Positions 8,634-16,780 of a stretch of 64,000 nt of DNA are shown here, in pieces; within the stretch, counting starts at the first letter, position 1, and each line of letters starts with the position of its first letter. The position numbers and the translations under genes were made by a program. The notes below the pieces were generated by a model. The model was not told where the DNA came from and did no database searches. It saw nothing but the letters and a program-made list of their open reading frames with translations. Origin of the DNA: Halobellus litoreus (GTDB lineage: Archaea; Halobacteriota; Halobacteria; Halobacteriales; Haloferacaceae); assembly GCF_024464595.1 (NCBI RefSeq), contig NZ_JANHAW010000001.1, forward strand, positions 620,001 to 684,000. Direction: 5' to 3'.

Positions 8634-9455
8634 ATGGTAGAATACGACTTCAGCGGCAAGGTGGCGTTCGTCACCGGGGCCGCACACGGCCAGGGGCGGT
8701 CGCACGCACAGCACTACGCCAGACACGGCGCCGACGTCGTCGTCACCGATATCGGCCACAACGTCGACACCGTTCCCTACGACCTCGGAACCGCGGACGA
8801 ACTCAACGAGACCGCGGGACTCGTCGAATCAGAGGGTCAGGAGGCCCTCGCGATCGAGATGGACGTGCGCGAGGAAGCCGAGGTCGAAGCCGCCGTCGGG
8901 GAAGCCCTCGACGAGTTCGGCCGCATCGACTTCCTCGCGAACAACGCCGGGATCGGTTCGCTGTCGGACGCGACGGAGATGGACGAGGCGATGTGGGACG
9001 AGATGATCGACACGAACCTCAAGGGCGTCTGGCTCTGTGCGAAACACGTCGGTAAGCACTTCATCGATCGCGGCGACGGCGGCAAGATCGTCTCCACCTC
9101 CTCGACGGCCGGGGCGATCGGACTCCCCGGACAGGGCCATTACGTCTCCGCGAAGCACGGCGTGCTGGGCCTCACCAAGACGCTGGCGCTGGAACTCGCC
9201 GAGTACGACGTCAACGTCAACTGTATCGGGCCGACGGGGATCGACACCCCGATGATCTCGGGCTTCACCGAGGCCTACGGCGAGGAGACGCTGGGCGAGA
9301 TGGCCGAACTGACCGGGCCGTGGAACGTCTTCGGCGACGGCGGAATGATCGACGCATCGGACATCAGCGAGGCGTACATGTGGCTCTCCAGCGACGCCGC
9401 ACGCTACGTCACGGGAATCTATCTCCCGGTCGACGCCGGGTTCCTCGCGAAATGA
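8634..9455 (+). CDS. Short-chain dehydrogenase/reductase, array copy 4
   Basis: 273 residues with TGAAHGQG at 14-21, NNAG at 103-106, Asn128 (DTNLKG), Ser157, Tyr170 (YVSAK) and Lys174. The C-terminal lid carries FGDGGMIDASDISEAY, shared in form with copy 6. The first 60 residues are nearly identical to those of copy 7 (both have GHNVDTVPYDLGTADEL), which suggests shuffling or gene conversion between array members. The complete catalytic tetrad makes this a normal NAD-type dehydrogenase; the substrate is unknown. Confidence 0.88.
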   Translation: MVEYDFSGKVAFVTGAAHGQGRSHAQHYARHGADVVVTDIGHNVDTVPYDLGTADELNETAGLVESEGQEALAIEMDVREEAEVEAAVGEALDEFGRIDFLANNAGIGSLSDATEMDEAMWDEMIDTNLKGVWLCAKHVGKHFIDRGDGGKIVSTSSTAGAIGLPGQGHYVSAKHGVLGLTKTLALELAEYDVNVNCIGPTGIDTPMISGFTEAYGEETLGEMAELTGPWNVFGDGGMIDASDISEAYMWLSSDAARYVTGIYLPVDAGFLAK

Positions 9456-9474
9456 ACCGCCAACGGAGACACCA

Positions 9475-10293
9475 ATGGTAACATACGACTTCGGCGGCAA
9501 GGTGGCGTTCGTCACCGGCGCCGCACACGGCCAGGGCGAATCGCACGCGGTACACTACGCGAAGCACGGCGCTGACGTCGTCGTCACCGACATCTGCGGA
9601 GACATCGACTCGAACCCGTACAGTCTCGGGACTCGCGAGGAACTCGAAGGGACCGCCGAACAGGTCGAGGCGGAGGGGCAGAACGCGCTCGCGATCGACG
9701 TGGACGTTCGCGACGAGGCCCAGGTCGAGGCCGCCGTCGAGGAAGCGATCGACGAGTTCGGCCGCATCGACATCCTCGCGAACAACGCCGGGATCTGGAA
9801 CATGGCCGACCTGACCGAGATGGGCGAGCAGCAGTGGGACGAGCTCGTCGATACCAATCTCAAAGGCGTCTGGCTCTGCGCGAAGCACGTCGGCAAGCAC
9901 TTCATCGACCGCGGCGACGGCGGCAAGATCGTCAACACCGCCTCGACCGCCGGCTTCACCGGCATTCCGGGTGGCGGCCACTACGTCGCCGCCAAACACG
10001 GCGTGATCGGACTCACGAAGACCCTCGCACTCGAACTTGCGGAGTACGACGTCAACGTCAACAGCGTCGCACCCACGGGCGTCGACACCCCGCTCGTGAC
10101 GGGGATGCTGGAAGCCTACGGCGAGGAGACGATGGAGGAGATGGGCGCGATGACCGGCCCGTGGAACGTGATAGACGGTGAGATGATCGACGCATCGGAC
10201 ATCAGCGAGGCGTATATGTGGCTCTCCAGCGACGCCGCTCGCTACGTCACCGGAACGACACTCAAAGTGGACGCGGGATTCACCGCGAAATAA
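9475..10293 (+). CDS. Short-chain dehydrogenase/reductase, array copy 5
   Basis: 272 residues with TGAAHGQG at 14-21, the GESHAVHYA variant shared with copy 2, NNAG at 103-106, Asn128, Ser157, Tyr170 (YVAAK) and Lys174. It has one residue fewer than most copies, in the lid (NVIDGEMIDASDISEAY). It starts 19 nt after copy 4 with GGAG-type bases just upstream of the ATG, and is followed by a 12-nt gap to copy 6. It belongs to the same subfamily and operon as its neighbours; nothing shows what sets its substrate apart. Confidence 0.88.
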   Translation: MVTYDFGGKVAFVTGAAHGQGESHAVHYAKHGADVVVTDICGDIDSNPYSLGTREELEGTAEQVEAEGQNALAIDVDVRDEAQVEAAVEEAIDEFGRIDILANNAGIWNMADLTEMGEQQWDELVDTNLKGVWLCAKHVGKHFIDRGDGGKIVNTASTAGFTGIPGGGHYVAAKHGVIGLTKTLALELAEYDVNVNSVAPTGVDTPLVTGMLEAYGEETMEEMGAMTGPWNVIDGEMIDASDISEAYMWLSSDAARYVTGTTLKVDAGFTAK

Positions 10294-10305
10294 CGAGACA
10301 GGACG

Positions 10306-11127
10306 ATGGTAGAATACGACTTCAGCGGCAAGGTGGCGTTCGTCACCGGCGCCGCGCACGGGCAGGGACGATCGCACGCACAGCACTACGCGAAACACGG
10401 CGCGGACGTCGTCGTCACCGACATCGGCGAGAATATGGAAACGGTCCCGTACGACCTCGGCACGACGGCGGAACTCGACGAGACGGTCGGTCTGATCGAA
10501 GACGAGGGACAGGACGCGCTGGCCATCCAGATGGACGTGCGCGACGAGACCCAGGTCGAAGCCGCGGTCGACGAGGCGCTCGACGAGTTCGGCCGCATCG
10601 ACATCCTCGCGAACAACGCCGGGATCGCACACTTCTGTGACCTCGTCGAGATGGACGAGGCGATGTGGGACGAGATGCTCGATACGAACCTGAAGGGCGT
10701 GTGGCTCGCCTCGAAGCACGTCGGCAAGCACTTCATCGACCGCGGCGACGGCGGGAAAATCGTCTCCACCTCCTCGATCTACGGCAAGGTCGCCGGGCCC
10801 GGATCGGGCCACTACATCGCCGCGAAGCACGGCGTGCTCGGTCTCACGAAGACGCTGGCGCTGGAACTCGCCGAGTACGACGTCAACGTCAACGCCGTCT
10901 GCCCGACGGGGGTCGACACCCCGATGATCACGGGCGTGACGGAAGCCTACGGCTCGGAGGCCCTCGAAGCGGCCACGGATATGACCGGACCGTGGAACAT
11001 CTTCGGCGACGGCGGAATGATCGAATCGAGAGACATCAGCGAGGCGTACATGTGGCTCTCCAGCGACGCCGCACGCTACGTCACCGGGATCGGACTCCCG
11101 GTCGACGCCGGAATGCTCGCGAAGTAA
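10306..11127 (+). CDS. Short-chain dehydrogenase/reductase, array copy 6
   Basis: 273 residues with TGAAHGQG at 14-21, NNAG at 103-106, Asn128 (DTNLKG), Ser157, Tyr170 (YIAAK) and Lys174. The loop after the catalytic Ser reads SIYGKVAGPGSGHY, unlike the S-A-G-type loops of its neighbours. The lid has SEALEAATDMTGPW, so the substrate pocket is probably different. The gap to copy 5 is 12 nt and to copy 7 is 25 nt. Confidence 0.88.
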   Translation: MVEYDFSGKVAFVTGAAHGQGRSHAQHYAKHGADVVVTDIGENMETVPYDLGTTAELDETVGLIEDEGQDALAIQMDVRDETQVEAAVDEALDEFGRIDILANNAGIAHFCDLVEMDEAMWDEMLDTNLKGVWLASKHVGKHFIDRGDGGKIVSTSSIYGKVAGPGSGHYIAAKHGVLGLTKTLALELAEYDVNVNAVCPTGVDTPMITGVTEAYGSEALEAATDMTGPWNIFGDGGMIESRDISEAYMWLSSDAARYVTGIGLPVDAGMLAK

Positions 11128-11152
11128 CCAATCCACGCACGACCGAACAACG

Positions 11153-11974
11153 ATGCCAGAATACGACTTCAGCGGCAAGGTGGCCTTCGTCACCGGGGCC
11201 GCGCACGGACAGGGGCGCACGCACGCACAGCACTACGCGAAACACGGCGCGGACGTCGTCGTCACCGATATCGGCCACAACGTCGACACCGTTCCCTACG
11301 ACCTCGGAACCGCGGACGAACTCGACGAAACCGCGGGACTCGTCGAGGACGCGGGCCAAGAGTCGCTCGCGATCGAGATGGACGTCCGCGAGGAGGCCCA
11401 GGTCGAAGCCGCCGTCGAGGAAGCCCTCGACGAGTTCGGCCGCATCGACTTCCTCGCGAACAACGCCGGCTTCTGGCCGCCGTCGGACGCGGTGGAGATG
11501 GACGAGACGATGTGGGACGACGTGATCGACACGTTGCTGAAGGGCGTCTGGTTGCCCTCGAAACACGTCGGCAAGCACTTCATCGACCGCGGCGACGGCG
11601 GGAAAATCGTCTCCACCTCCTCGACGGCCGGTCTGGTCGGGATTCCCAGCTTCGGGCACTACGTGGCCGGAAAGCACGGCGTGCTCGGGCTGACCAAGAC
11701 GCTGGCGCTGGAACTCGCCGAGTACGACGTCAACGTCAACGCCGTCTGCCCGACGGCGGTCGACACGCCCGGGAACGTGGGGTTGGTCGAGGCCTACGGC
11801 GAGGAGGTCTTCGAGGAGATCGGGGCGCTCAGCGGCCCGTTGAACGTGCTCGACCCGGGCGAGATGCTCGAACCCGACGACATCAGCGAGGCGTATATGT
11901 GGCTCTCCAGCGACGCCGCCCGCTACGTCACCGGGATCGCGCTCCCGGTCGACGCCGGCGCGACGATAAAGTAG
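11153..11974 (+). CDS. Short-chain dehydrogenase/reductase, array copy 7 (tetrad Asn replaced by Leu)
   Basis: 273 residues with TGAAHGQG at 14-21, NNAG at 103-106, Ser157, Tyr170 (YVAGK) and Lys174. Position 128, Asn in most copies, is Leu (DTLLKG). It shares with copy 3 the W-P after NNAG, the VCPTA-D-PG segment and the PGEM lid, so the two form a distinct pair inside the array. It is the last gene of the run and is followed by two genes on the other strand. Confidence 0.87.
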   Translation: MPEYDFSGKVAFVTGAAHGQGRTHAQHYAKHGADVVVTDIGHNVDTVPYDLGTADELDETAGLVEDAGQESLAIEMDVREEAQVEAAVEEALDEFGRIDFLANNAGFWPPSDAVEMDETMWDDVIDTLLKGVWLPSKHVGKHFIDRGDGGKIVSTSSTAGLVGIPSFGHYVAGKHGVLGLTKTLALELAEYDVNVNAVCPTAVDTPGNVGLVEAYGEEVFEEIGALSGPLNVLDPGEMLEPDDISEAYMWLSSDAARYVTGIALPVDAGATIK

Positions 11975-11989
11975 CGACCGCGGTTCTTT

Positions 11990-12295
11990 TCACTCCCAGG
12001 GCAACGTCGGATCGCTCCGACTCCAGAACGACGCCAGGCCGACGGCCAGCCCCATCCCCGCGACGAACGCGACGGCGAGCGTGCTCGCGTCGATAGCGTC
12101 TCGAAACGCCCAGGCCAGTACGCCCGCGACGGCGGCGTTGGCACCGCCCCAGAGGACGTTGACGACGGCGCTCGACTGCGATCCGAACGGCGTCATATGG
12201 CGCTGGCCGGTGATCCCGCGGACGAAGTGCGGGATCGCGTTCACGGCGAAGAGCCCCACGAGCGCGAAGACGACGAGCGAGCCGAGCGTTGCCAT
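11990..12295 (-). CDS. Small haloarchaeal membrane protein of unknown function
   Basis: 101 residues from the ATG at 12295, chosen because a perfect GGAGG lies 6-10 nt upstream; an in-frame GTG at 12310 would add five residues. Three hydrophobic segments are visible, near residues 3-21, 45-66 and 72-91, with a loop holding GQRHMTPFG between the first two. The C-terminus is short and polar. No catalytic motif is evident. It starts 17 nt after the stop of the ABM-fold gene and is probably co-transcribed with it, between the SDR array and the eighth SDR. The function is unknown; a membrane accessory to the redox cluster is only a guess. Confidence 0.65.
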   Translation of the reverse strand: MATLGSLVVFALVGLFAVNAIPHFVRGITGQRHMTPFGSQSSAVVNVLWGGANAAVAGVLAWAFRDAIDASTLAVAFVAGMGLAVGLASFWSRSDPTLPWE

Positions 12296-12311
12296 CGTAC
12301 CCTCCTGCACC

Positions 12312-12617
12312 CTACAGTTCGACTTCGGCAGCGTCCGTGACCGCGAACCGCATCACTTCGGGCTCGCCGTGGAGGAGGTCCGGGAGCCGCTCCTCCAACC
12401 GCTGGAAGTGGGCTGTCTCGGTGTGGGACGCGAAGGCCGCATCGTCCTCGTAGCGTTCGATGAACCGGAGGACGTTCTCGTCTTCCAGGTCGACCGTGGC
12501 CCGGTACTCGACGACGCCGGGCTCCTCGTTCGACGCGTCGACGAGCATTTCGGCGAGTTCGATCGCTTCGTCGCGCTGCGCCGGATCGATCGGAAAGCTC
12601 GCGTGGACGACGATCAT
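12312..12617 (-). CDS. Putative quinol monooxygenase / ABM-domain protein
   Basis: 101 residues forming a single dimeric alpha/beta-barrel (ABM) domain. It begins MIVVHASFPIDP, with EEPGVVEYRATVDLED in the first half and the diagnostic ERYEDDAAFASHTET.HFQ segment near 65-85. Small cofactor-free proteins of this type (YgiN, ActVA-Orf6) oxidise quinols or polyketides, and some only bind or degrade aromatic products. A box A (TTTATTTTT, 12645-12653 on the minus strand) lies about 31 nt before the ATG, which supports the start. The position between SDRs suggests a role in the same pathway. Confidence 0.8.
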   Translation of the reverse strand: MIVVHASFPIDPAQRDEAIELAEMLVDASNEEPGVVEYRATVDLEDENVLRFIERYEDDAAFASHTETAHFQRLEERLPDLLHGEPEVMRFAVTDAAEVEL

Positions 12618-12644
12618 ATCACTGTCCTAATTTGTTGTGAGAAG

Positions 12645-12653
12645 AAAAATAAA
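12645..12653 (-). promoter_or_regulatory. Box A candidate for the ABM/membrane protein pair
   Basis: TTTATTTTT on the minus strand lies about 31 nt upstream of the ATG at 12617, a normal spacing for a leaderless haloarchaeal message. Confidence 0.45.
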
Positions 12654-12713
12654 TTTGGGTTGAAAGGACGCGCCTCGGCAGGTGATTAGTACCGGCGGGA
12701 CCTAACGGACGCT

Positions 12714-13532
12714 GTGGTCACCTACGACTTCGAGGGGAGCGTCGCGTTCGTCACCGGTGCCGGCCGGGGACAGGGGCGGTCCCACGCGGTCGCGTACGCC
12801 GAACACGGGGCCGACGTCGTCGTCACCGACATCGCCCGGGACGTGCGGACCACGCAGTACCCGCTGGCCACTGCGGCAGATCTCGACGAAACGGCCCGGC
12901 TGGTGGAGGAAGCTGGTCAAGCGTCGCTCGCGATCCAGATGGACGTCCGCGACGAGGCCCAAGTCGAGGCGGCCGTCGAGGAAGCCCTCGACGAGTTCGG
13001 CCGCATCGACTTCCTCGCGAACAACGCCGGAATCTGGAACGTCACGGACCTCGTGGAGATGGAGGCGCTCCAGTGGACGCAACTCGTCGACACGGATCTG
13101 AAGGGGATGTGGCTCTGCGCCAAACACGTCGGGAGGCATTTCGCCGACCGCGAGGGGAGCGGGCGGATCGTGAACACCGCCTCGACCGCGGGGGTGGTCG
13201 GCGCGAAGGGCTCGGGGCACTACGCCGCCGCGAAGCACGGCGTCGTGGGGCTGACGAAGGCCCTCACGCTCGAACTCGCCGAACACGACGTGACGGTCAA
13301 CTGCGTCGCTCCGACCGGCGTGAACACGCCGATGATCGACGGGATGCTGGAGACCGTCGGCCAATCGGCGCTCGACTCGGTGTCGGACGCCAGCGGCTCG
13401 ATGAACGTCATCGACGAGCAGCTAATCGATCCGCGAGACGTGAGCGAGGCGTATCTGTGGCTCTCCAGCGACGCCGCCCGCTACGTCACCGGCGCCGTCC
13501 TCTCGGTCGACGCGGGGATGCTCGCGAAGTGA
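12714..13532 (+). CDS. Short-chain dehydrogenase/reductase, eighth copy (detached)
   Basis: 272 residues with a GTG start at 12714, the start that aligns with the other copies (VTYDFEGSVAFVTGAGRGQG). The cofactor motif is at 14-21, NNAG at 103-106, followed by Ser and YAAAK. Position 128 is Asp (DTDLKG) instead of the tetrad Asn. It is the most diverged member. DRGDGGKIV is replaced by DREGSGRIV, and the lid reads SDASGSMNVIDEQLID. It stands apart from the seven-gene run by the two minus-strand genes, and its 3' end faces the second OYE-type reductase. It is probably a related dehydrogenase with a separate role. Confidence 0.86.
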   Translation: MVTYDFEGSVAFVTGAGRGQGRSHAVAYAEHGADVVVTDIARDVRTTQYPLATAADLDETARLVEEAGQASLAIQMDVRDEAQVEAAVEEALDEFGRIDFLANNAGIWNVTDLVEMEALQWTQLVDTDLKGMWLCAKHVGRHFADREGSGRIVNTASTAGVVGAKGSGHYAAAKHGVVGLTKALTLELAEHDVTVNCVAPTGVNTPMIDGMLETVGQSALDSVSDASGSMNVIDEQLIDPRDVSEAYLWLSSDAARYVTGAVLSVDAGMLAK

Positions 13533-13654
13533 GCGACCAACGGCTCGAGCGGCGGGGCGACCGGAGCCGGTCGACGGAACGGAGAAGGGGAGTCGTCGAG
13601 CGGTCGACGCACGGAGATCCGTCTGAGCGGGCAGTCGACGCACGACGCAGTCCG

Positions 13655-15619
13655 TCAGAGCCGTCGGGCGAGCGACTCCCCGTCGTAGTACGCGCGGTCG
13701 AGCTTTCGCGGCGACACGGCGTCGCCGATCCGGTACACGTCGTCGCGGCGGCGGTCCAGTTCGAGATACAGCTCCTCCGACGCCCGTCGACGGCCGACGA
13801 CGACGACGGTGTCGGGGCTTCTCGTCTCCGTCTCGCCGGTCAGCGTGTTGCGGAGCGTGACAGTCCCGTCCGCGGCTACTTCGTCGAGCGCGCGGTTACC
13901 GGTGAACGTCGCTCCCCGCCCCTGTAACGCCGCGACGAACCCCGGAAGGTTCGGCTGCTCGGTTCGGAACGCCGGATAGTGGTCCGTCGAGACCATCTCG
14001 ACGGACTCCGCGCGGTCCAGGAGAATCAGCCCGGCCTGCACCGTGATGACCCAGCGGTTGTCGTCGAACAGGAGGACGTCGTCGCCGATCTCGACGGCGT
14101 CGCCCTCGGAGCGCTCACCCCTGCCTTCGAGCCCCGCCCCACCGCTCGCCGCGAGGAGGTCGAAGGCGTTCACCACCGAGCCCTCGTACTCGTCGTCGGG
14201 GATCACCGGGGCGTCCGCACCGGTCGCAACGACGACCGCGTCCCACGACGGCTCCACGTCCGCGGCCGAGACCGGCGCGTCGAGTTCCACCTGGACACCG
14301 GCGGCTTCGACGGCGGCCCGTAGATCGGCGGCGGCCCACTCGAAGGGTTCGAGTGGCCCCTGCGCGGCGTCCGTGAGTTGCCCGCCGAGGCCGCTTCGAG
14401 CCTCTCGGAGCGTCACGTCGTGGCCGCGCTCGGCCGCGACGGCGGCGAACCGGGTTCCCGCCGGTCCGCCGCCGACGACGAGGATTCGCTGCGGGAGCGC
14501 CGCGGGGGAGAGTTCGGAGAGGGCCGGGAGCTCAGTCTCGCGACCGGTCCGCGGGTTGACCACGCACTCGACGTGCCCGCCGTGCGCGTGGCCGTAGACG
14601 CCCTCCAAGCACTTCTGGTTGCACTGGATACAGCGGTCGTAGCGTTCGCCCGCGGCGGCCTTCGAGAGGGTCTCCGCGTCCGCCAGCAGCTGCCGGGTGA
14701 AGCTCACGAACTCGACGCCCGCGTCGAACAGATCGGGGGCGTCGTCCACGGTCGTGTACGGGAGCCGCCCGACGACGGGAACGTCGACGCGGTCGACCGC
14801 CGTCGCGATAGGTTCGAGCATCTCGGGCGGAGAGACCGACACGCCGGCGTGCGTCTGATTGTACGTGGCGCGCGTCCCGACGGTACAAGAGAGGTAGTCG
14901 AACCCTTCGACTGCACCGAGGATGTCGGGGACATCGCCGAACTCGTACCCGCCGTACTCCAGTTCGGCCAGCGAGAGATGGAGACCGACGGGGCCGTCGG
15001 TGCGGTCCGCGACCGCGGCGAGCGCCTCGTTGACGAACCGCGCGCGACCGTCCCACTCGCCGCCGTACTCGTCGGTCCGAGCGTTGTACCGCGGCGAGAG
15101 GAACTGCCTGAGGACGGAGAACGGCCCCGCGGCCAGTTCGACCCCGTCGAAGCCGGCCGCCCCGAGGTTCTCCGCGGCGGTCGCGAAGCCGTCCAAGACA
15201 GATTCGACGTCCGCGGTCGTCATCGTCTTCGGCATCTCGTAGGCCGCGTCCGACGGCGACGCCGACGGTGCCAACTGGGCCTGCATCTCCCAGTCGCCGC
15301 GCGATTCCGCGCCTGTGTGCGTGAGCTGCCCGATGATACGCGAGCCGGATTCGTGAACGGCATCGACGACAGCGGACAGGCCAGGAATCGCGTCCGCGTC
15401 GTACGCGTCGATGAACGCCGCGCCGCTCGCGGACGGGTGGACCAGCATCTGTGCGGGGCCGACGACGAGCCCGGCACCACCGGCGGCGCGGGCTTCGAGG
15501 TGAGCGGCGAGTTCGTCGGTCGCGAGACCGTCGTCGACGAACCGAGTGCGCACGGGACGGAACACCCCCCGGTTCGGAACCGGGAGTTCCCCGATCTCTC
15601 CAGGGTCGAAGAGATTCAT
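13655..15619 (-). CDS. NADH:flavin oxidoreductase / 2,4-dienoyl-CoA-reductase-like (second OYE + 4Fe-4S protein)
   Basis: 654 residues with the same architecture as the gene at 602-2542: OYE barrel to about 325, 4Fe-4S ligands Cys330, 333, 337 and 352, and GGGPAG at 383-388. The two proteins are clearly different paralogues. The pocket His seen in the first (His168) is Pro166 here (AGPFSVLRQFLSP), so substrate protonation or binding should differ. The C-terminal half has an extra acidic insert near 500. It converges on the eighth SDR with a 122-nt gap that shows nothing else. As with BaiCD and BaiH in bile-acid bacteria, the two might act on different positions or stereoisomers; this is inference. 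Confidence 0.84.
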   Translation of the reverse strand: MNLFDPGEIGELPVPNRGVFRPVRTRFVDDGLATDELAAHLEARAAGGAGLVVGPAQMLVHPSASGAAFIDAYDADAIPGLSAVVDAVHESGSRIIGQLTHTGAESRGDWEMQAQLAPSASPSDAAYEMPKTMTTADVESVLDGFATAAENLGAAGFDGVELAAGPFSVLRQFLSPRYNARTDEYGGEWDGRARFVNEALAAVADRTDGPVGLHLSLAELEYGGYEFGDVPDILGAVEGFDYLSCTVGTRATYNQTHAGVSVSPPEMLEPIATAVDRVDVPVVGRLPYTTVDDAPDLFDAGVEFVSFTRQLLADAETLSKAAAGERYDRCIQCNQKCLEGVYGHAHGGHVECVVNPRTGRETELPALSELSPAALPQRILVVGGGPAGTRFAAVAAERGHDVTLREARSGLGGQLTDAAQGPLEPFEWAAADLRAAVEAAGVQVELDAPVSAADVEPSWDAVVVATGADAPVIPDDEYEGSVVNAFDLLAASGGAGLEGRGERSEGDAVEIGDDVLLFDDNRWVITVQAGLILLDRAESVEMVSTDHYPAFRTEQPNLPGFVAALQGRGATFTGNRALDEVAADGTVTLRNTLTGETETRSPDTVVVVGRRRASEELYLELDRRRDDVYRIGDAVSPRKLDRAYYDGESLARRL

Positions 15620-15752
15620 ATCAATCTATTATAATCAACCTCACTTGAAGATAGCGTCGGCGGGCGGACCGTCGCCAGCGGGTCGAACGCAGCGGTGCGT
15701 CCCGGGCCTGCAGATCCGTCCCGGGGGTGCGTCGGTGAAGCGCCGGCCCGTC

Positions 15753-16676
15753 TTACCCGGATTCGGTCTCCTCGTCGATCTTCCGCAGCGTGTCGCGATG
15801 AAGCGTCAGGATCAGGTCCGCGAGGACGCCGAACATCAGCAGTTGGACGCCGACGATGATCCCGAACCCGGAGACGACTGCGAGCACCTCGTGGGAGACG
15901 CTCACGGTGATCCACTCGACCGCGACGTAGACGGCGATGACGAGGCCGGTGATCGTCGACAGAACGCCCAGGCTGCCGAAGTAAAAGAGCGGGTTGTTGG
16001 TCTTCGCGCGGCGGTACAGTTCCAGGAAGATGATCCCGCCGTCGCGGATCGGCCGGAGGTTGGTGTCGGACCCGGAGGGCCGCGGGAGGTACGTGATCGG
16101 GACGACCGCCGTCCGGATCCCCCGCTTCGCGCACTCGACGGCCATCTCCGTCTCGATGCCGAACCCGTCGGAGGAGAGGGTCATCCGACCGAACGACTCG
16201 CGCGTGAACGCGCGGTAGCCCGAGAGGATGTCCCCGAATTCCTCGCCGTGGACGTACGCGAAGCCGCGGTTGATCAGCCGGTTGCCGACCCGGTTGAAGC
16301 GCGTCATCGCGCCCTCGCGCATATCCGCGAAGCGATCGCCGATGACGTGCTCGGCCTCCCCCTCGAAGAGCGGTTCGAGCATCGCCTCGGCGTCGTCGGC
16401 GCGGTACGTCGCGTCGCCGTCGAGCATCAGGACGTACTCGCGGTCGACATATTCGCGCACGCCCTCGCGGACGGCCTGCCCCTTCCCCGACCCGGTCTGG
16501 TAGACGACGCGCGCGCCGTGCTCGGCGGCGACGTCGTCGGTGCCGTCGGCGGAACCGCCGTCGACGACGAGGACGTCGTCGAACCCCGCCTCGCGGAAGT
16601 CGTCGACGACCTGGCCGATGGTCTCGGCCTCGTCGTAGGTGGGCACGAGGACGGTGACGTCGTCGAGCGAAGCCAT
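15753..16676 (-). CDS. aglJ: Family 2 glycosyltransferase, dolichyl-phosphate hexosyltransferase AglJ-like
   Basis: 307 residues. The GT-A domain begins TVLVPTYDEAETIG, with VVDGGSADGT near 42-51 and the metal-binding DGD in MLDGDATY near 92. Two hydrophobic segments at about 228-252 and 260-285 anchor the C-terminus in the membrane. This matches the AglJ/DPM1-like enzymes that put the first hexose on dolichol phosphate at the cytoplasmic face, the first step of haloarchaeal N-glycosylation. A box A (TTTTATG, 16699-16705 minus) lies 26 nt upstream. It marks the left end of the glycosylation locus; aglB marks the right end. The symbol is by resemblance, and the exact sugar is not proven. Confidence 0.75.
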   Translation of the reverse strand: MASLDDVTVLVPTYDEAETIGQVVDDFREAGFDDVLVVDGGSADGTDDVAAEHGARVVYQTGSGKGQAVREGVREYVDREYVLMLDGDATYRADDAEAMLEPLFEGEAEHVIGDRFADMREGAMTRFNRVGNRLINRGFAYVHGEEFGDILSGYRAFTRESFGRMTLSSDGFGIETEMAVECAKRGIRTAVVPITYLPRPSGSDTNLRPIRDGGIIFLELYRRAKTNNPLFYFGSLGVLSTITGLVIAVYVAVEWITVSVSHEVLAVVSGFGIIVGVQLLMFGVLADLILTLHRDTLRKIDEETESG

Positions 16677-16698
16677 TGCAGGGAGTGCGACGGGGGCG

Positions 16699-16705
16699 CA
16701 TAAAA
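16699..16705 (-). promoter_or_regulatory. Box A candidate for aglJ-like gene
   Basis: TTTTATG on the minus strand is centred about 26 nt upstream of the ATG at 16676, consistent with a leaderless transcript. Confidence 0.45.
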
Positions 16706-16780
16706 GTGGTACCGGAACGCGGCGACGACGGCAGTGGCGCGACCGCAGTTTCTATGACGCGTTGCCACGTCGGGGTGGGT

